A stretch of 9,438 nucleotides of DNA from contig JAGLGG010000108.1 of assembly GCA_023144145.1 (NCBI GenBank), forward strand, positions 1-9,438, in the 5' to 3' direction. Source of the DNA: Anaerolineales bacterium (lineage in GTDB: Bacteria > Chloroflexota > Anaerolineae > Anaerolineales > E44-bin32). Shown here piece by piece: positions 5,273 to 9,438 of this stretch. Positions within the stretch are counted from its first letter, which is position 1. Each line of letters begins with the position of its first letter. The translations under genes and the position numbers were made by a program. The notes beneath the pieces are model-generated. The model was given only the letters and a program-made list of their open reading frames with translations, was not told the DNA's origin and did not search any database.

Positions 5273-6070
5273 ATGAATCCTGAGAATGCATCTATGTTGG
5301 GGTACGTCCTTTTATTGGTTGGAATTGCTTTAGCCTTCATTGGATATGCGGTCTATTTAAACATCCGTGGCGAAAAACCATCCGATACTGTGGAGGGTGA
5401 AGCATCCGAGGGAAAAGACGTCGAAGAAGAATTATCTGATATTGACTCTGGGGAGAGCCATGCTAATCTTCCAAACGCTGATGGAGAACCTATTATCGAT
5501 CTAAAAATTGACGAAGTTGTAGATCGCAGTTCAGATTTCCTTCAATCCGAATTTGATGATCAACCCATCGACGCTGAAAAAAGCACCTCATCATTCGACT
5601 TGATTCCAGATGACCCGGAACTGATCCCCGCCGCCACTCTTTTCCGTGAGGCAGTAACTGGACGTATTGTTGTTAAAGTTGGGGATCGGCAATATGAGTC
5701 AGTTGATTCACTGAAAAACTCGAAAGACTGGCCTCGGGTTCAAAGTCTTTCAACCGATTTGAGCGATTGGATTCTTGACAAGCAAAAACCGTCAACTATT
5801 CAGAGTCAGGCTGGTAAAGTAAAAACGACTCCCTCCGTGGACGGGCAAAGCTCTGATTCTGACAGTATGATTGCCCAAATAAATCAGATCATCGAAAAGA
5901 AGGTTGAATCGATGGATGAGGAAAGAAGAGAAATTGAACTTGTTGAAGGATTGCTAGGGGCTTTGGAAGTCCGTGTCGGAACAGAAAAGTTCCCCATTGA
6001 TGAAGTCCCGTATGAAAATGTGCGCGACCTTATTCAGGAATCTGTTTCACAATGGGAGAATTCACAATAA
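5273..6070 (+). CDS. Unknown membrane-anchored acidic protein with duplicated C-terminal module
   Basis: Not recognised. The 265-residue product starts at ATG 5273, two bases after the fpg stop, with AGGGAG at 5259-5264 as ribosome site; an in-frame GTG at 5252 inside fpg is less likely. It has one N-terminal membrane segment (about 9-29) and a long, very acidic, low-complexity stretch (about 37-118). Two similar modules follow, at about 124-166 and 224-261. Each reads roughly G-x-(I/L)-x-V-(K/R)-V-G, then an aromatic, V/I-D and a helix ending in tryptophan, consistent with a beta-hairpin plus helix. A Ser/Asp-rich linker and a charged helix (199-222) separate them. It could be a sensor or scaffold, but no function is assignable. 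It is probably co-transcribed with fpg. Its last 41 bases overlap the opposite gene. Confidence 0.85.
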   Translation: MNPENASMLGYVLLLVGIALAFIGYAVYLNIRGEKPSDTVEGEASEGKDVEEELSDIDSGESHANLPNADGEPIIDLKIDEVVDRSSDFLQSEFDDQPIDAEKSTSSFDLIPDDPELIPAATLFREAVTGRIVVKVGDRQYESVDSLKNSKDWPRVQSLSTDLSDWILDKQKPSTIQSQAGKVKTTPSVDGQSSDSDSMIAQINQIIEKKVESMDEERREIELVEGLLGALEVRVGTEKFPIDEVPYENVRDLIQESVSQWENSQ

Positions 6071-6920
6071 CGGATTGATCCCCTTCAACCTCCGCCAGTG
6101 AATATCGCCCGTCCTTTTCGATGAGACGGGCGATTGGCTTTGTAGCATCATGTTGAAAAAAGACGTATGCATTTTGTTGAGCGGCCCATCTCTGCCAACG
6201 TTGCTTCGTTTTTATCGTTTGGAGTGGGTCGATGTCGTAGGCTGCCACCCAAGAAGTCCTGTGGAAATGGAAAGAATGTCCGGCAAGGTCACCCAGGAAA
6301 ATCCCTGCCCAGCCATCTGTACTTAGGATAACTGATTGGTGCCCGCGCGTATGTCCTGGAGTGGCAACACATCGAACATTTTGAGTAATTTCTTGATCGC
6401 CGTGAAGCATTCTGACACGACCATCAGCTATAAGTGTTTCGAAATTACTCTTGAAATATGTCGCCTTGGTACGAATATTGGGTTGACTTGCATCTGCCCA
6501 TTCCATCCGTTGAAAAATGTAGGTTGCGTTAGGGAATGTGGGTATTAGCTCACCGTTTTCGATGCGCGTATTCCAACCACAATGATCGCTGTGAAGGTGT
6601 GTATTGATGACGATATCAACATCTGGAGCTGAAATTCCAACCCTCTCTAAATTTTCAATCAGATCCCCCGTCGATCGATCCAGCTTCCAATACTCTTGCC
6701 CTTTCCTATCAAGTTTATTTCCCAGTCCTGTATCAACCAGAATTATCTTGCCCTGAGAACGAATCACGAGTGAAAAAAGCGCCGAGGGAATTCGATTTTG
6801 ACTATCTGGTACGACATATTTTTCATACAAATGCCTTGGAACCAGACCGAATGGTCCGCCTGCATCAACCCAGGTTAACCCATCCGAGACAAGATAATAA
6901 TCCAGGTTGTTAATTTTCAT
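6030..6920 (-). CDS. Metallo-beta-lactamase-fold hydrolase
   Basis: A 296-residue zinc hydrolase of the broad COG0491-type superfamily; the substrate is unknown. All usual metal ligands are present: the NTHLHSDHCGWN motif (H108, H110, D112, H113), H190 in TPGHTRGH, D211 in FLGDLAGH and H257 in FFQHD. LVDTGLG (about 61-67) is the usual strand before the metal site. The layout resembles lactonase or organophosphate-hydrolase-like members rather than glyoxalase II or RNase J, but that is inference. No signal peptide is seen, so it is likely cytoplasmic. ATG 6920 is preferred, with GAGAG eight bases upstream; TTG at 6935 would add five residues (MRVIP). The 3' end overlaps the convergent operon by 41 bases, and a perfect 10-bp inverted repeat lies in its coding region near that end. 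Confidence 0.9.
   Translation of the reverse strand: MKINNLDYYLVSDGLTWVDAGGPFGLVPRHLYEKYVVPDSQNRIPSALFSLVIRSQGKIILVDTGLGNKLDRKGQEYWKLDRSTGDLIENLERVGISAPDVDIVINTHLHSDHCGWNTRIENGELIPTFPNATYIFQRMEWADASQPNIRTKATYFKSNFETLIADGRVRMLHGDQEITQNVRCVATPGHTRGHQSVILSTDGWAGIFLGDLAGHSFHFHRTSWVAAYDIDPLQTIKTKQRWQRWAAQQNAYVFFQHDATKPIARLIEKDGRYSLAEVEGDQSVIVNSPIVKQIPE
6104..6134 (+). terminator. Strong stem-loop 34 bases past the fpg operon, inside the convergent gene
   Basis: ATCGCCCGTC (6104-6113) and GACGGGCGAT (6125-6134) are perfect 10-base complements with an 11-base loop. The stem is GC-rich. It lies just downstream of the last plus-strand gene and could end or protect that transcript, although there is no T-run after it. 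In the minus-strand gene it encodes IARLIEKDGR, so it may also be a coincidence of coding. Confidence 0.35.
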
Positions 6921-7222
6921 GGGTATGACTCTCAAATTCCATCATGGTGTAGTTTACGCCTAATTTACATTTCTATTCCAAGGCTAGATTAAATCATGTC
7001 AAGCAAATTTAGATCCGTCGTGTCTGTAATTTCAAGGGGAGTAACCAATCTCGAAAGTCCCTCAAGGCATCGATGGAGATCAACTTTGGGCAAATCAGAA
7101 ATTCTTTATGGCATCTCTGGCCGATAACCCACATCCGTCACACTCACTGACTTATACTTTAGATGATCGAAAAAAGTCCGACTGATTGTGGAATCCCCCT
7201 GCGCTTGCGTGGATGGCTCAGC
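6921..7222. other. Intergenic stretch without a confident gene
   Basis: This lies between the secA stop and the hydrolase start, both on the minus strand. It contains the candidate hydrolase promoter. Two open frames of about 40 codons overlap: ATG 6996 on plus, and a minus frame starting near 7132 with MWVIGQRCHKEF. Neither has a good ribosome site or a recognisable family. No clear intrinsic terminator for secA is seen; a six-base T-run on the minus strand (7172-7177) follows only a very tight AGTC/GACT hairpin. Confidence 0.5.
6975..7002 (-). promoter_or_regulatory. Candidate promoter for the hydrolase gene
   Basis: On the minus strand there is a perfect TTGACA (7002 down to 6997). A 16-bp spacer follows, then TGGAAT (6980-6975), four of six matches to a -10. 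The start site would be near 6968, leaving a leader of nearly 50 bases before ATG 6920. Confidence 0.4.
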
Positions 7223-9438
7223 TCACTTTCGTTTCCGGCGACGTTTTCTTCTCTTTTTCTTAGATGCTGTTTCCTTTGGTTGGGCACTTTGCTGAATCCG
7301 TTTTGGGGCAGCAGGGGATCCAGCCGCCGGTGTTGTCACCTGAATTCGGAAAAGGCGAGAAACCACACCAGCTCTCACATCCGATAATAACTGCCGGAAC
7401 ATGTCAAATGCCCTGCTTTTATATTGAACAAGTGGGTCTCGCTGACCATAGGCCTCGAGACCGATGGAGGTTCGCAATGCCTCGATCTGGGTAAGATATT
7501 CTACCCAGAGACGATCCCCAACAGATAAAAAGAGCGAACGGGAGGCTCGTGTAAATAACACCTGCCCAAGTGCACTGGCCAATTGATCATGTTGTGTAGG
7601 GCTCAACGCGTTGAAACCCTCTTCAGGCGAGAGTTGGGAGAAGAACTCATCACCCAGGAGCGCCATGATACCCGCCTGAGTGTTAGCATCAAAATCATCC
7701 ATGTTTCTGACTACGGGTTTCGCCAGTTCTGCTTTACCCAGGTTAAAATGAATGATCGCTTGTGCACCCATTAGGTGTTCAATGATCAACCCTTCAAGTT
7801 CTTCCGGCTTTCGTTCGCTTATAAGATCGGCTACAGAATAAGCATAAGAAAACCGAGCAATGGAAACCGCTTTTCGTTGATGCGTCTTCCGATCGAAATA
7901 GGTCCTCTGACCAAATGCCATTTCAATAAGCAATCGGAGTTTAAGATTATCGTCGATGGCCCCATTGCTTGTGAATGTTTTGATCTGCGCCGAGATATCC
8001 TTCTCAAATCGTTGCGAGCGTTCTGTCCAAGCCAACTCAAAAGCTGCGAGCAAATCAGCTTCGGCCTTGTCCCAATCGATGGGGACGGGCAGTGAAGCTT
8101 CTACCGCCAACTTCTCACCAATTCGTCGTTCGATAGCTTGGATCAATCCCGCCCAAACTCTCAAACCGAGACTGGCTTCAATGAATTCGGGGACCATTTT
8201 TATCAAGCGATCGATATCGCCGAAGTTTTCATCCTCAGCATTTTTATCGACTTGAATTCGAAGACCTGCAGTCTGTTCAATCGTTTGAATAAGGGCTTGT
8301 TGGGTGAGAGAGCTGCCCATCTCCTCCGCCTCTAGCTCAGCACCTTCTATGGCCATTTCGGCCATTTCAACACGCTGCTTAACTTGATCTTCCAAACTGG
8401 ATAATGCTCGTTCCAATTGCTCATCAACCGCAAGTGAGAAGTGCTCATATTGATCAGACATGGCTTGTCGAGCAATCTGAAGGAGGCCATCCCTTAGCTT
8501 GTTTGAATCCTGAATATCCACTAAGGAATCGAGCAACAACTTGAGCATAAACGATGGATAGGAAGTGTCACCTGTCAAATTTAATGTTGGCTGAACTTCT
8601 TCTAACCACGCTAGAAGCTTCCAAAATCCATCCTGATCCTGATAGGCTAAATCTAGGCGCCTATGAACCTCAAACCGGATCATTTCTGCAATATCTTCGC
8701 TTAGCTCGTCTTTGATGAAGATGCGGTTGCGCTGATCATAAAAAACTTCACGTTGCTGGTTCAGCACATCATCATACTCAAGCAAGTGTTTGCGTGTGTC
8801 AAAGTTGGCGCCCTCAACCCGAGTTTGCGATTGTTCTATCGTGCGATTCACTATGTTATGAGCAATGGGTACCGCGTCGTCGATATTGAGTCTTTGCATC
8901 AAATTGGATACCTGCGCTCCACCAAACAATCTCATCAATTCATCTTCGAGTGACAGGAAGAATTGGGACGACCCTGGATCTCCCTGACGAGCTGCCCGAC
9001 CCCTAAGCTGGTTATCGATGCGCCGGGCCTCGTGTCGCTCAGAACCGAGTACATGAAGCCCACCAACCTCTTTCACGCGCTTTCCATCTTGGATGAAGGA
9101 TTCATATAGCGCGACTTCAGCCTCATAAATCCCGATTTGTTCTTTATCGAGCGAATGGAGCGCGGCTAATCGCTCCTCCATGCTTAAGTTCTCGGGTCCT
9201 TGCACGCCCGATCGCCTCAAAATGCGGTTTACGGCTCCTATCACCTCTTCAGCAATCTCACCGCCTAGTTTTATGTCTACGCCGCGACCCGCCATGTTGG
9301 TGGCGATGGTCACTGCACCGAGGGCGCCTGCATCAGCAATAATGCGTGATTCCTCGTCATGCTTCTTCGCGTTTAATACGTTATGAGGGATCCCGCTCTC
9401 GAGAACTTGAGCCAATCTGGGAATCTGTTCTTGCTCTA
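7223..9438 (-). CDS. secA: Preprotein translocase ATPase SecA, C-terminal part (N-terminus beyond window)
   Basis: SecA drives unfolded preproteins through SecYEG by ATP hydrolysis. The visible 737 residues begin inside the second nucleotide-binding domain; the Walker motifs and preprotein cross-linking domain lie past the right edge. Seen in order are PHNVLNAK, TIATNMAGRGVDIKLGG (about 9304-9260) and RRIDNQLRGRAARQGDPGSS (near 9025-8966). The scaffold helix follows with FDTRKHLLEYDDVLNQQR. A long non-standard region runs about 8728-7508. Then come W-x3-L-x2-I-x2-LR and IGLEAYGQRDPLVQYK, the end of the helical scaffold. The tail lacks the usual C-terminal zinc-binding cysteines and ends in twelve consecutive K/R residues. 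Motif V has valine where most SecAs have threonine (GRGTDI). The full protein probably exceeds 1,100 residues, far above the usual 830-900. Confidence 0.95.
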   Translation of the reverse strand, partial: EQEQIPRLAQVLESGIPHNVLNAKKHDEESRIIADAGALGAVTIATNMAGRGVDIKLGGEIAEEVIGAVNRILRRSGVQGPENLSMEERLAALHSLDKEQIGIYEAEVALYESFIQDGKRVKEVGGLHVLGSERHEARRIDNQLRGRAARQGDPGSSQFFLSLEDELMRLFGGAQVSNLMQRLNIDDAVPIAHNIVNRTIEQSQTRVEGANFDTRKHLLEYDDVLNQQREVFYDQRNRIFIKDELSEDIAEMIRFEVHRRLDLAYQDQDGFWKLLAWLEEVQPTLNLTGDTSYPSFMLKLLLDSLVDIQDSNKLRDGLLQIARQAMSDQYEHFSLAVDEQLERALSSLEDQVKQRVEMAEMAIEGAELEAEEMGSSLTQQALIQTIEQTAGLRIQVDKNAEDENFGDIDRLIKMVPEFIEASLGLRVWAGLIQAIERRIGEKLAVEASLPVPIDWDKAEADLLAAFELAWTERSQRFEKDISAQIKTFTSNGAIDDNLKLRLLIEMAFGQRTYFDRKTHQRKAVSIARFSYAYSVADLISERKPEELEGLIIEHLMGAQAIIHFNLGKAELAKPVVRNMDDFDANTQAGIMALLGDEFFSQLSPEEGFNALSPTQHDQLASALGQVLFTRASRSLFLSVGDRLWVEYLTQIEALRTSIGLEAYGQRDPLVQYKSRAFDMFRQLLSDVRAGVVSRLFRIQVTTPAAGSPAAPKRIQQSAQPKETASKKKRRKRRRKRK

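Noticed and set aside
6996..7127. Small 43-codon plus-strand ORF (MSSKFRSVVS start) in the gap next to secA
   Set aside because: The nearest AGG is too far upstream, no family is recognised, and the TTGACA of the minus-strand promoter overlaps its start.
7140..7222. Possible tRNA or structured RNA downstream of secA
   Set aside because: No T-loop consensus, acceptor pairing or cloverleaf could be found on either strand.
7775..8255. Two overlapping plus-strand open frames of about 100 codons inside secA
   Set aside because: They are shadows of the continuous secA reading frame, without ribosome sites or protein-like features.

Overview
The window looks like ordinary chromosomal DNA of a Chloroflexota bacterium, most likely Anaerolineae-like. 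The basis is an oversized SecA with the variant motif GRAARQGD, membrane-anchored DsbA-like thioredoxins, a ComEA-type DNA receptor, and short intergenic palindromes beginning TGTAGGGGC. This placement rests on recalled family resemblance, not a search, and is moderately confident. No rRNA, tRNA, CRISPR array, transposase, phage gene or complete mobile element was recognised.

Layout. 1-251: intergenic palindromic repeats and leader. 252-1790 (+): two tandem, diverged, membrane-anchored DsbA-like oxidoreductases. 1791-2148: a gene-free, GC-rich stretch full of repeats, bracketed by copies of the repeat families seen at the left edge. 2149-3404 (-): an ATP:cob(I)alamin adenosyltransferase translationally coupled (ATGA overlap) to a DUF554 membrane protein. 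3405-3478: a 74-bp divergent intergenic region with two interlocked promoters. 3479-4042 (+): comEA. 4130-6070 (+): a promoter with a dyad at its predicted start site, then a tight operon of a small DUF4177-like protein (TTG start, AGGAGG ribosome site), fpg/mutM, and an anchored acidic protein with a duplicated C-terminal module. 6030-6920 (-): a metallo-beta-lactamase-fold hydrolase whose 3' end overlaps the fpg operon tail-to-tail. 6921-7222: no confident gene. 7223-9438 (-): the C-terminal part of secA, running off the right edge.

How the genes relate. Several products belong to the cell envelope (SecA export, DsbA-like folding, ComEA DNA uptake, DUF554, the anchored protein), but they sit in separate transcription units and are not evidently one pathway. 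Fpg is base-excision repair and the adenosyltransferase is B12 metabolism. I found no convincing undescribed multi-gene system. The observations most worth checking are the large SecA insertion with an all-basic C-terminus, the interlocked promoters with a probably leaderless adenosyltransferase mRNA, the dyad at the fpg-operon start site, the duplicated domain in the unknown protein, and the repeats flanking the DsbA pair.
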